A stretch of 64,000 nt of DNA from positions 28,320,317 to 28,384,316 of the forward strand of contig CM060202.1 in assembly GCA_030562195.1 (NCBI GenBank). The letters run 5' to 3'. A program made the position numbers and the translations under genes. The notes under the pieces are model-generated. The model worked only from the letters and a program-made list of their open reading frames with translations, was not told the origin of the DNA and did not search any database. This document shows positions 24,480 to 36,689 of the stretch, one piece after another (position 1 is the stretch's first letter; every line of letters starts with the position of its first letter). This DNA comes from Nipponacmea schrenckii (taxonomy: Eukaryota; Mollusca; Gastropoda; Lottiidae).

Positions 24480-25077
24480 GTCATCCTGGAATAATGTTCA
24501 GTCTGTATGGAAATCCAAAGTTGCCTCAATACATAGCTGGTTGAACGAGTGTTCAGTCTGTATGGAAATCAAATCTTGCCTCAATACAATAGCTGGTTGA
24601 AAGAGTGTTCAGTCTGTATGGTAAAATTCTTCTAAGATATATGTTGAAAAGGTTCAGATATACTAAGATATATGGTTGAAAAGGTATACAGATATACGTT
24701 GAAAAGGTTCAGTCTGTATGATATATGTTGAAAAGGTTCAGATATACTAAGATATATGTTGAAAAGGTTCAGATATACTAAGATATATGTTGAAAAGGTT
24801 CAGACATACTAAGATATAGGTTGAAAAGGTTCAGATATACTAAGATATATGTTGAAAAGGTTCAGATATACTAAGATATATGTTGAAAAGGTTCAGATAT
24901 ACTAAGATATATGTTGAAAAGGTTCAGATATACTAAGATATAGGTTGAAAAGGTTCAGACATACTAAGATATATGTTGAAAAGGTTCAGAATACTAAGAT
25001 ATATGTTGAAAAGGTTCAGATATACTAAGATATAGTTGAAAAGGTTCAGATATACTAAGATATATTTGAAAGTGTTC
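24480..25077. repeat. Compound array: GTTCAGTCTGTATGG units then 31-bp minisatellite
   Basis: Three copies of a longer unit (GTTCAGTCTGTATGGAAATC and GCCTCAATACA.AGCTGGTTG) at 24493-24620 pass into about 14 copies of a 31-bp unit, GTTGAAAAGGTTCAGATATA plus CTAAGATATAT. The two units share GTTCAG and GGTTGAA, so one probably seeded the other. Confidence 0.93.
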
Positions 25078-25239
25078 TTTCTGTGTTAAAGTAGACTGTT
25101 AAATATTTACAATCAATGTAAGCACAGCAAGGTCAACTTTAATGGTAATATTTGAAAACAATTGCAACCAACCCTAAAGGTTTTAGACCAAAGTGGTGTA
25201 CTCTGTCTGTATGGAAGATTGTTTATGCTTTTTCAATTT

Positions 25240-25739
25240 NNNNNNNNNNNNNNNNNNNNNNNNNNNNNNNNNNNNNNNNNNNNNNNNNNNNNNNNNNNNN
25301 NNNNNNNNNNNNNNNNNNNNNNNNNNNNNNNNNNNNNNNNNNNNNNNNNNNNNNNNNNNNNNNNNNNNNNNNNNNNNNNNNNNNNNNNNNNNNNNNNNNN
25401 NNNNNNNNNNNNNNNNNNNNNNNNNNNNNNNNNNNNNNNNNNNNNNNNNNNNNNNNNNNNNNNNNNNNNNNNNNNNNNNNNNNNNNNNNNNNNNNNNNNN
25501 NNNNNNNNNNNNNNNNNNNNNNNNNNNNNNNNNNNNNNNNNNNNNNNNNNNNNNNNNNNNNNNNNNNNNNNNNNNNNNNNNNNNNNNNNNNNNNNNNNNN
25601 NNNNNNNNNNNNNNNNNNNNNNNNNNNNNNNNNNNNNNNNNNNNNNNNNNNNNNNNNNNNNNNNNNNNNNNNNNNNNNNNNNNNNNNNNNNNNNNNNNNN
25701 NNNNNNNNNNNNNNNNNNNNNNNNNNNNNNNNNNNNNNN
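25240..25739. other. Assembly gap (500 N)
   Basis: Exactly 500 N, the usual placeholder for a gap of unknown size. It lies at the left edge of a 23-bp array, which probably caused the assembly break. Confidence 0.99.
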
Positions 25740-26728
25740 TCCATAGCTCCACAATCACATAATCCATAGCTCAACAAACACAGAATGTATAGCTCAACAA
25801 ACACATAATCCATAGCTCAACAAACACGGAATCTATAGCTCAATAAACATAGAATCCATAGCTCAGCAAACACAGAATACATACCTCAGCAAACACAGAA
25901 TCCATAGCTCAACAAACACAGAATCCATAGCTCAACAAACACGGAGTCCATAGCTTAGACAACACAGAATCCATAGCTCAGCAAACACAGAATACATAGT
26001 TCAACAAACACAGATTCCATAGCTCAGCAAATACAGAATCAATAGCTCAGCAAACACATAATCCATAGCTCAACAAACACAGAATCCATAGCTCAGTAAA
26101 CACAGAATCTATAGCTCAAAAATCACATAATTCATAGCTCAACAAACACATAATCCATAACTCAACAAACACAGAATGTATAGATCAACAAACACAGAAT
26201 CCATAGCTCCACAATCACATAATCCATAGCTCAACAAACACAGAATGTATAGCTCAACAAACACATAATCCATAGCTCAACAAACACGGAATCTATAGCT
26301 CAATAAACATAGAATCAAAAGCTCAGCAAACACAGAATCCATAGCTCAACAAACACAGAATCCATAGCTCAACAAACACGGAGTCCATAGCTTAGACAAC
26401 ACAGAATCCATAGCTCAACAAACACAGAATACATAGTTCAACAAACACAGATTCCATAGCTCAGCAAACACAGAATCCATAGCTCAGCAAACACAGAATC
26501 AATAGCTCAGCAAACACAGAATCCATAGCTCAGCAAATACAGAATTAATAGCTCAGCAAACACAGAATGTATAGATCAACAAACACAGAATTCATAACTC
26601 AACAAACACAGAATTTATAGCTCAGCAAACACAGAATGTATAGCTCAACAAACACAGATTCCATAGCTCAATAAACACAGATTCCATAGCTCAGTAAACA
26701 CAGATTCCATAGCCCAATAAATACAGTA
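25740..26728. repeat. 23-bp minisatellite, about 43 copies
   Basis: Units read ATAGCTCAACAAACACAGAATCC with variants (GCAAACAC, ATAATCC, GGAATCT). Larger blocks within the array recur: 25740-25960 resembles 26205-26400. The array has therefore also grown by duplication of multi-unit segments. It probably extends into the gap. Confidence 0.95.
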
Positions 26729-28172
26729 TTTATTTATTTATTTATGACGCATGTCGGATATGCCAGGCCACTTATTTCCGCATAAGGCTTATATGGAATC
26801 TCAACTTATTGAATCATAGCTTAAGACTGTGATTCTAAGAGAAATTTTGGTTTAAGCTCCGGACGCATAAAATTACCTTTTATATAAAAGGGCTATGTTT
26901 CTTCTTTACAGGTTTGATCTTGTGTCTTAAATATATGTTAATAGTCTTCAGAATTACTAAGTATGTACCAGAATTACATTTAGTTTATTTATATCAAGAC
27001 GAGTGGTCATTTTAATCTCTTCAAATATAACTCAGACTAGAAAACTTACTTTCTATATCTATATACATGTATATAGTTTCTATATATAGCAGAGCATCAA
27101 GAAGAGACCTGGTCGGCATTGTATCTATAAAACCTGGATAATTCTGGACACACATAGATTTAAAAGCTCAAAATTCGACGGTGAGCTGTCAACAACTTTT
27201 ACGGATTAGCTAAGATAAAAGATTTCTATGGCTAATACCCTTTTACACTTTATTATGAAGCGAACAGAACTTAGTAAGGTACCTATAGCACTGATAGAAA
27301 TAGCTATATTTACTCTAGAGTACTGAGTACTAATTTCAACCTTGACTAATTAGCTAAGATAAAATATTTCTGACACTAAGGTACGCTTGCCCGATGGGAG
27401 ATTGCACCTGTCCCTTTTAAATTATTTAATTGGTGTATGTCAATATCAAATTAATAAAACTGAGCAAAAGTCTTTGAAATAAAACTGTTTTCTTTCCATT
27501 TATTGGTGAATGAGTAATCACTTCTCTTATATTTGTAAATGTCTATGTCTGAAGAATTCACAATGGAAGTATAATTGGTCTTTTTGTTGCATCCTTCGTA
27601 CCGTAGAATTATTTGCTTCTTACACAAATTTGTAATTGGCCACAAAGTTATACCTTCAATAGATCAATTATTAAATTAAAGGCAAAATCAACATTAATTA
27701 AAATAGGCTGGAGAAAAAGAGGAGACGAAGAAAAATATTGTGCAGAATCGAACTATTTACCCTAGTCTTATTAAAATATATCTTGGTAAAACTTAAACGC
27801 TCCACTGTGAGATTACACAAAGCTCAAACGGTAGCGAGTTGAGTTTGTCAGAACCTTGGGTACGAATCAATTCGATGCTTTGTCAATGCTTCCGAGAGAA
27901 ACCTGCTTACATATCACGGTATTTAATGATAATGGTAAGCATTTAAAGCAGTGACAACTTGTGTCAGAACAGCCAAATAAAATCCAAACTTTACTGAAGT
28001 TACTGATTCATAATGATATATATACAATGATTATATCAGATAATTATAAACGTAACATTCGGTATATAACTTTAAAGTTATGGACTATATTTAAGTAGCA
28101 ATGTTACAATCATGCAACAAACTAAATTGTATACATCAAAAGTCACGTGTCGCAAGGACTCGTCCCATTCGT
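26729..28172. other. Intergenic 5' of lectin cluster, with decayed MITE relic
   Basis: No gene seen. At about 27105-27230 the sequence resembles the inner part of the MITE at 1411-1908 (GGATAATT..GGA.ACACA, then AGCTCAAA, then GATTAGCTAA). It ends near 27420 with CCCTTTTAA, so an older copy of that element is likely. At 27835-27890 a tRNA-like stretch (ACGGTAGCG, then GGGTACGAATC) could be a decayed tRNA-derived repeat. Confidence 0.4.
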
Positions 28173-28187
28173 GGAACTTTCCCTGAA
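28173..28187. promoter_or_regulatory. Candidate overlapping kappaB-like and STAT-like sites
   Basis: GGAACTTTCC, close to a Rel/NF-kappaB palindrome, at 28173-28182 overlaps TTCCCTGAA, which fits the STAT consensus TTCN3GAA, at 28179-28187. This is about 165 bases before the start codon of lectin gene 1. Short motifs of this kind occur by chance, so the call rests only on position and overlap. Confidence 0.25.
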
Positions 28188-28351
28188 AACCGTTTGATCT
28201 GAGACGATTCAAATATACGGAAACTGACAAGACACACCGAGTGGACCACATTCCAATATCTGGAAGCTGTACAAGATAATTTACATGTAGTTATGGTTTC
28301 CTTGTGACGGTTTTAAAGTTATAGTGGAGAACTGATATCTGTTCTTGTAAA

Positions 28352-31300
28352 ATGAGGAATATACTTATAACAGTTGTTTTGTGTTTGGTATCTGAATTTA
28401 TCGCAGGTAAATATCATCTTTAAACTTAAAAAATTTCATGAAGCAGTTCTTAATGGGACATAATGCGAGAATCTATTTAAAACATCCAAGTAAATTATGC
28501 CGGAAAATCATACTTGATCATACAAAATTTATTTGAAAGGGTTTATTAAAAACGGAAAGACGTTAGGCCTTTTAAAGACTCGATGTTTTTGAAAACGTCG
28601 AAGAAACATTTCTCTAAAATTAGGCATATATTTTGCTTTATTAGTCAAACAGTTTTCCAACACCTTCCTATGGTGTCCCACATACGACATGCATCTTTTT
28701 TTTTTAGTTTTCAGTTAAAAAAAATTCAGAAGGCTGGGTGAAAACCTAAAAAATAAAACATAAAACTTATTTGGGGTTTTGGCTTTTTATTTTTACCCAG
28801 GTGGAAACTCATTTAGTTTTTAGTTTTTATTTTGAGTTTTCCCTTCCAAATGTATAACGTAAAATGTTTACGTGAACCTTTTGTTTCTTTATTTCGACTC
28901 AGATGAAAGCAACGTCAAGAGTTTTGATGAAGCAGTAAAAGAATGTAAAAATCGAGGTTTAGAATTATTAACAATGTCCACCTATCATCAATATCTAGAT
29001 GCTCAGAATTATTTTAATACCCATTCAAGGTAAGTTTTTATTAAATAATAATAAAATTAACGCGGCCAGCCATCTCCAAATTCTAACATAGATGTGTATG
29101 GTTACAAAGAAATATCTTCAGCAAATTGCTGTGTTCAGAGCGAGAACACTACACAGTAAATTTTGATTAAAATAATTTTTTTTTTAAATCACCAGGACAG
29201 TAAGAGACAATATCATGCACCTGGCCGAACGTCATCACTACCTGTTCATTCAAATCACCCAGTAATTTAGAGATTAGAAGATAGGTTAATTTTCTACAAT
29301 AACTCAAGCAATAACTGAATATACTTAATTTCTCAGAATTGGTTCATCGTGGCTTTAGTAGACGCATTCACGCATACTTTTACTTGCTCTCTCTTTATAT
29401 TGCTCCGACCCGACTGGTTGAACAATCTGAAATTCATCTCTATTGAACCCTGTAGCCCATAGTGCGGCTGTCACCTTTAGACTGAGAAAGGAACACTATA
29501 TAAACTCGACTATTATGGATATGCTTTGTACAATTTTCCCCCATAATGCAAGCAGAGGACTTGTTTTTTGTTAGTAGTAATGATGTATGGTTGGCATTAG
29601 AACGGAACAAAACAATCGGCAACTATCAGTGGTTAAATGGACGAGTTTTAACAGAGTTGAAATGGAAATCAGGAGAACCTTTAAACCATACTGGAACTGA
29701 TTGTGGAGTGATGGATGTATCTTATAAACAATGGTACAGTAAACCCTGTACAGACAGCAGACATTATCTTTGTGTTGGATCAGATGAAAGTAAGTAAAAT
29801 ATTTTATCAGTTATCGGCTAAGAGTCTACAAACTTTAAAAATAACTATTAGAGTTTGGAATAAAGTCAGATATTTCGATCTACCTGATGCTCACCGAACC
29901 TGAAGTGAGTTACGGTGTTATATATTTTATATCTTTGTACGAGATGAATGAGGGCTGTTTCACCCGCCAACAATAATCTGACAAAATTATTTTTGAAAAC
30001 GTGTTCATGCAAAATATATCCCGTGGATTAACCTATCATGATACTGGTAATGTGGGCAAATTCATTGATTAAAAAGAATATCCCCAACCTCATCTTATAC
30101 AACAGGAAATCGTTTAATAGAGCATTTGTTTGAATGTATATTTTCGTCGGATCCAAGATCACAATTGATGTCACTTAACAAAAATACAAAAAAACACGGA
30201 ACAAAACAAATTGTATATATCATACAATTGTTTTGTTGTGTTTTTCTCTCAGGTTATTCTGTGGGTAGTACAAGGGTTGATTTCAACACAGCAGTTCTCA
30301 ACTGTCAATCAGAAGGCAGACAACTTCCGGTAGCCATTACTACTCTCGATACAAACTGGTTGAATAATGTTATTGGAACGATGTGAGTATTATGATATTA
30401 AAAAAGAGTAATATTCAAATGTTGACGGAGTTCGGTAATTAGGCATGAAGGGATATAAACAATAAAAAAACCAAACGCAATGGATTGGAATTCGATTAAG
30501 GAACAGTCACCAAGGTAGTTGAAACACTTAAAGGGGCCCAGGTTTTATTTGTTTCAGACAATCATCCGACAGCCTCAAACACATGAAATCTTTTGGTTAG
30601 CTAATCAGAAATAGTCTACAGAGCTTACCTTTGAAATTTGAGCCTTCAAATCCATGTGTATTCATAATTATCCGTGTTTGAAAAATCATAATGTCGTAAG
30701 AAATTACGAACGTCCCGCCATATTGGAAAACGGTTCCTCTTGATAATCTAAGAGTTATCCTTCCCGTCGTGCAATAGCGGTCATCTATATAAATAGACTA
30801 CAACGCATTTTCAATTGTAGACTTTGTCAACAGGACACACAATTTTCAGACTGACTGGAGACCAGCCGCGTACAGCACGGAAAAAAATGAAAATTTTTTG
30901 TTTGGGGTATATTTCAAGGTATTTTGCGATTTTCTTAGAGCTTGAGTATTTCGAAGGACTGTTTAAATGTAACAAAGGCCCAAAACGACCCCTAAAAATC
31001 AAGCCTGGTCCTCTTTAAGGGGCTCTCGTTCCCAGAGTAAACAGGGAAGAATATTCAAAACAAAAATGTTACTGGGTGAGGGTGGTCAATCAGTGACCAC
31101 CTCCACTGTTAAGGAATAAACTTGATTATACCCTTACCAATGATGCATGTCGGAAGGGCTGCTATGAAATTCCTAGGAATTTGAAAATCACCTGACAACT
31201 TACAATCTCCTTCAATTCACAATGCTTGTCTTGTCCGTCTTCAAATTTGGCTGAGGTAAAACACGCTCACATTATAATGAACAAACAATGAGTAAATGAG

Positions 31301-34300
31301 ATTTTTCAGTGAACGGTTTTTGAGTTATTGCCCATGACTTAGTCAAAACGCATCAAAATTAGCTTGTGATCTTGATAGAAACTACAGTTGTCGTCTGATT
31401 TGATGTTGACTAATCAGATCTAGGATTAGGCCTAAATAATCTTGGAGTTTTAACCCCCTTTTAAACAGAAATATACTTTAAAGTGGGCATATCTAGCTAG
31501 GCAACAGTTTCATTTCCATTATCCACTATGTTTTTATTTTTCAGGACTGGTGACTTCTGGCTAGGTTTGATAAGATCTGGGACTCGATATGGTGATTACT
31601 TTAAATGGGTAACAGGAGAAGATCTTACACCACCTTACCGATGGGCAGATAGTGGCCGATACCCCAGGGTTCACTACCATCATAGTGGAAGTGATAAAGA
31701 GTTCCACGGTGGTTTAACTAGCGAGAAGGGAGTTATATGCATGTCAAAGTCTACAGAAACTGTAGGTAAATGACTAGTATGTACCAGAACACGATTTAAA
31801 ATGAAATGAAGTAAAGGGAGTGTTACTCCCTTACGAGGATGCGATATACATGTAGTGTGCAATGAGGATATTTTGTTCAAAACGGCGGTGTTTGCCCCCT
31901 ATAATTCGATTTCCAACTTGAACATTCACAACCTGTAGCAAAAGGGGTCTCGGTTCATTATCCTCTCTGAACAACTAGACGTTTTTAACGTGTCCGTCGA
32001 ACTGCATCACTGACGAGGTAAACCGAGCTAATTATATGTATTTTGCAGATTTATGTCTGAAAACGATTTTGATAAGTAATTCTGATTCTGATGTTATTCT
32101 AAATTGAGGATGATTGATCCCTTAGATCCCGTGTCTTAGGTCTGCATCACTGACAAGTGGAACAACTTTCCGAATTAACACGATTTGAAAGTGAAATCCT
32201 GTTAGGTTATTAAACTAAAAAACCTCATTGATGTCATGTTTAGAAAAAGCTACTTAAAATTTTTTAATTCGGATAGTTTTGTTCGGGTTTAATTTTCGAC
32301 ATAATGACTCTCAATGCATACTGTTTCTGCTTGTCTTTAGTACTTGCCAGAATAGAATATGACTTTACTTTCATCGTATAACGTATAAGGCTTATGTTAT
32401 TTATGACTAATGAAGGGGTGGCACGAAGGCATGCGCTCGTTGGTTTTGTGCAGTCTTTATAAGCTTTATGAATAGCAAAATAAGTAGAAAATCTACTTTC
32501 AAAAAATTAATATTATTTCCTTTTTGACGTTATTCGCTTTTAAAGTTAAATTTTCCACTTCCAGAAATTTTTTTTAACCTTGCAATTAGCTAGAATTGTT
32601 TATTCAAAGTTATTAGAATAAAAAAATCCCAACCGATGTAACGGAACAGCCGACATCTTAATATGACTTATGTTTATAAAACTCAAAAAACGGGAATTCT
32701 TCGCTAAACATTCGATTTTTAATTATTGAATTGAATAATTAATCGATTTCTTGCCAAAAAAAATCGTCTAATACAAATCTACATACACATGTCTACCTAA
32801 ACTTATCTTCAAATGAAAATTGTCAAACACAAAAATCAACCAACATATGTCCAAACACAAAAGTTCAATAACAAATCTCGCAAAACAAATCTTGCGAAAC
32901 ATTTCTCCAAATACATGTCGAATATATATATAGGTCATGACGACAGGTGTCGCTGTAGAACCATCACCAAATAAGATATAGACTAAAGATGGTCTCTATC
33001 ATCCAGCCTAAGATGATCGAGACTATGTCAGGAATCAATTTTAATTTCCTACTAGTTGAAATTGTGGTTTAAACAGAAACCTATCATCATGCATGCACCT
33101 TACATTTACTAAAATAATAACTAGATTTATTGTAAGTAAGCTACTTCCACAAGCATTAGTCTTTAAATTAATTAAATGCGATAAATAAATGTAACTCGAC
33201 AATCAGCATAATATATCTAGCCCCACTAAAATACATTTTCAATGTTCGAGGAAAACTGAAAGGCCTTACCAAGCCTAAGACTTAAGATTCTTATATTCTC
33301 AGCTATTTCAGTTAAAGAAATGATACTACCACAGATTTCATTACAGAGGCATCCATAACTAACGCATCTAATTATCCTAACCTTTAACTTGCACCATGTT
33401 TTATCATAAATCTTTTTGACCTAGGTCAGTGCTTTTATGAGACTATGTTCTCATCACAATCACTAACACTAAACAATTTTCATTTTTAGTGAAAGAGTTA
33501 AAGAAGTTAGTATTGGTATATTATATCATATTATAATAATAATGATATAATTTAATAACTTTTCTGCCCTTAAGGTCTATGTTAGAAGTAATTTAACATA
33601 TTAACAATTGACTTAACATAAAGAACCCAACTTTAACCCTGTGCCAGTGCCTTCTGTTGAATAGTAACTTGTTACCTTTCAACCACCCTAATCACTAAAC
33701 TAATTATTAACATTGAAATACACAAAACTGGAATTTCTACTTGGCTGGGGTTTAGCAAACTTACCTGTACTCGTATGAACTTCAGTCCTTGTTTTGGAAT
33801 TATTTAAGGTCGTGGAAATTAACAAATACAGCCGTAGGAAGTGGTTTACGTTTTAACGAAATTGCAGAATGTCATCGCTATTGACCTCGATGAAATGGAA
33901 ATGGCGCTGGATGATAGAGGCTATGTATAGTCTATATCTTATTTGGTGATGATTCTACAGCGACACCTGTCGTCATAATCATGACCTTAAAATATTATTC
34001 TACATGCATTTGGAGAAATGTTTCGCAAGATTTGTTTAGCGAGATTTGTTATAAAACATTTGTATTTGACGATATTTTTGGCAAGCATTCTATTGATTAT
34101 TAAATTCAATAATTAAAAATCGAATGTTTAGCGAAGAATTCCCGTTTTAATACAAATTATGATTTGTGTATACAAATGTCAATTTACGACGACAAATGAT
34201 GAATTTAACGTACAAATAAAGAGATGAGAATTTAGAATTAAGAAATAAGAAATAGCAATGAAGAACATTGAATAAAAAGCCATTCCGCCATCCATAGTAT

Positions 34301-35609
34301 ACTTCATTTGAAAATTGCGAAATTTTCCTATAAAAAAAATCTGTATTTGCTTTTGGGCAATCTACAAGATATGAGTTTCAGCCATCCGAAATTATTTTTT
34401 AAGTTTAATCGTTCTTCACCCAGTTAAATTGATTCTAAGTTGTTATACATCTTAAATAAATGGCATTATGGTTTATTTCCTCTTGTGGGCGATGTATAAT
34501 ATGAAATATTTGGAAGAAAATTACAACCTTTAGAATTCTAAACTTTATCTCTTAAGCAATCATAATAATGTAGTTAAGGTTGAGTGGAATAATGTCTAAG
34601 GGACGCAACTCTATAAAACACATAATATTGCTCTTTCTAAAAGTCAGTTTTGAAGTTTAAAAAAACACTTAATATAGACGTTCATATTTGTAAAATTGAC
34701 CAATGAAAAGTTTTTAAATACCACAAGGGATATATATTCTTATAAAAGTCTTATAATATCATGTGTAAGCAATGCGATTTATATACACAAAGCTTGATTC
34801 CCTGGTTCAGTGCCGATTGGCATACAGCTTTAGTTTTTTTTTATGTTTTTTTTTTTTTTTTTTTTGGTCTTTAAACATTAATCCTATTGATAAAGGGAAA
34901 TAACTTTACTTCCATTTTAAACGGACTCGGACCACAAAAGCATTTTATGTCAGAATTGCTAAGATAATGATAAATGGTATTGGCGGCAGGTTTTTTCTAA
35001 AAATAGTGGTTTTCGTGGGCAGTGACAGTCAAGCGGGTTTTTGATAAACTGTAGTTGTCTACTTTCATTTTGAATAATTTTCATGGTCATGCCATATTGA
35101 ATTTTTGTACAGAAACCAAGTATTGGCCATGCTTTCATGTTACATACTGGAAAGTTTTAAACGAGATTTCTGGAAAAATTTATAAGAGGTTGAAGTTCGT
35201 GCTTTAACATGGAAAGAGATGGTAAATGAATTAGCGGACCTAGTCCATATACACTTCAGCTATAGTTTACCAAGTACATAATTTATTTGTAAAGGGATAT
35301 AACTCCAAATCCATTTACACTTCAGATGTGGTCCGTAGTCCAGATAAGTTTGTGTTCGTGTCCAACAATGCAATAGTACAAGGTTCTCCAAGAAAAAATA
35401 CAACCATCAACTCTTTAAGAAGATTTCAGTGTGCTCTAGAGTGTTTACAAGATACTGATTGTATACAGTATACTATTCAAGGTTATCTGTGTAGAACATT
35501 TGGTGGAGTTGCGTTCACCAACGACTTTAGTCGAGGACAAAAGTTATGGCAGAGAAAAATTATATCGTCACGTGAATTCTATACATTCCAATATTTGAAA
35601 TTCGACTAA
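28352..35609 (+). CDS. Secreted CTLD-CTLD-PAN protein, lectin gene 1 (complete)
   Basis: Six exons: 28352-28406, 28903-29029, 29575-29789, 30253-30382, 31545-31765 and 35326-35609. All introns are GT-AG with phases 1, 2, 1, 2, 1, and the joined frame is open for 343 aa. Residues 1-18 are a signal peptide. CTLD1 (exons 2-3) has all four canonical Cys (ECK, DCG, KPC, YLC) and WLALER in place of the usual W-I-G-L, but its GEPLN lacks the EPN calcium/sugar triad. CTLD2 (exons 4-5) keeps WLGLIR but only the outer Cys pair. Exon 6 is a PAN/apple domain with four Cys (CALEC, DTDC, GYLC). There is no membrane segment, so it is secreted. Such proteins bind glycans or proteins, and an immune recognition role is plausible but not shown. 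Intron 4 holds a MITE and intron 5 a 1.46-kb foldback. Confidence 0.88.
30528..31018 (+). mobile_element. MITE-like element with TTAA ends, copy 2
   Basis: Inverted copy of the element at 1411-1908, inside intron 4 of lectin gene 1, bounded by TTAA at 30528-30531 and 31015-31018. The open frames within it on both strands belong to the repeat and are not genes. Confidence 0.85.
32687..34148. mobile_element. 1.46-kb foldback element in intron 5 of gene 1
   Basis: The left arm (32687-33005) and right arm (33906-34148) are inverted copies. The ends are AACGGGAATTCTTCGCTAAA and its reverse complement. Inner landmarks are GCGAAACATTTCTCCAAAT and GACGACAGGTGTCGCTGTAG. The right arm lacks a segment present in the left. 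The interior is non-coding and carries TTTAACCCTGTGCCAGTGCC, also seen near 9640. Related arm sequence occurs at 62500-62700. Confidence 0.85.
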
Positions 35610-35614
35610 ATAAA
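35609..35614 (+). terminator. Poly(A) signal of lectin gene 1
   Basis: AATAAA whose first base is the last base of the TAA stop codon, so the predicted 3' untranslated region is extremely short. Confidence 0.5.
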
Positions 35615-36689
35615 ACATTTTGAAATAATTCGAACTATACAAGCATAAATAGACCAATTAATATGAGGTGAACACTTTTTGGTCAACACGGAATCAATTA
35701 TTTCTTTAGGTTTTTTTTATATAAACTCAAACGCTTTGACTTTCATATCTTTTGTTGTACTTACTTTATCGTTTGTTGTAATCTTGTTTTATATTAGCTT
35801 ATAATAATTCTCACTGTTACAATAGAAGTCAGTCCAGTTAACATTTTAACCTAATGTTGTTAATCCGTTTTTAGAAATCCTCTATTGTCCCTTCCTTTGG
35901 GGTTCTCACATGTTCATTTTGACTGATTGTACGACGTTTTTGTGCAGCCTTATGTTTATGTGTATATAAAGTTTTAAACTTATTACAGCTTGTTATTTCC
36001 ATATATACAAAACCCATTGCAAAATACATAACTCTGCCCTATACCAATTCCGCTATAATAGTGCTTAATACATCAATCAAAATATATAGACTAAGACATG
36101 TCTGTTCTTACGAATTTTTTTTTTTAGTACCCAATCAATCCAATTTCATTTCTTTTATAGGCTCCCCAATTCGCAATCAGGAAACCACAGATGCAGGAAA
36201 AAAACAATCACATCAGTGCCATCAGATAATAATTTTCTAAATTTGCTTACAATTTTCTCAGACATAGTTTAATTATAATAGTGTCGATAGTGCCTTTTTC
36301 GAAAGTTAGTCTATATCTATAGTCTATAACAAGATCTTGATTCTTATTTCGATTTTGCTAGAGCTTGATAATTGTTAACTCAATCACTTCTTGATATTTG
36401 TCGGCGGATCTACTTCGTTATCGATCTCCTCCTCATCAATTACTACCAAAATATTTTGATTAAATTCATTGAAGGTTTTTTTTTTTCTAGGAGGTCATGT
36501 CTGAATTGTTTGGTAGTATCAATAATTCAGTATCTGGTACTTCCACTTCAAAATAATCGTCGACTGCAGAAAAGCGTGCTTATTGAGGAAATATTTGAGG
36601 GACAAATTATCTCGCCAAAACTAAATTTCTTTCTTATTTCTGTAATTTCTTGATTGATCCGACTTGTAACGACCGTGTGGGTATTTCTA

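Noticed and set aside
25152..25813. Open frames across the N run, also at 44576-45274
   Set aside because: They consist of undetermined bases; nothing can be said about coding.
27835..27890. tRNA gene
   Set aside because: Weak A-box- and B-box-like words only; no cloverleaf can be folded by eye. At most it is a decayed tRNA-derived repeat.
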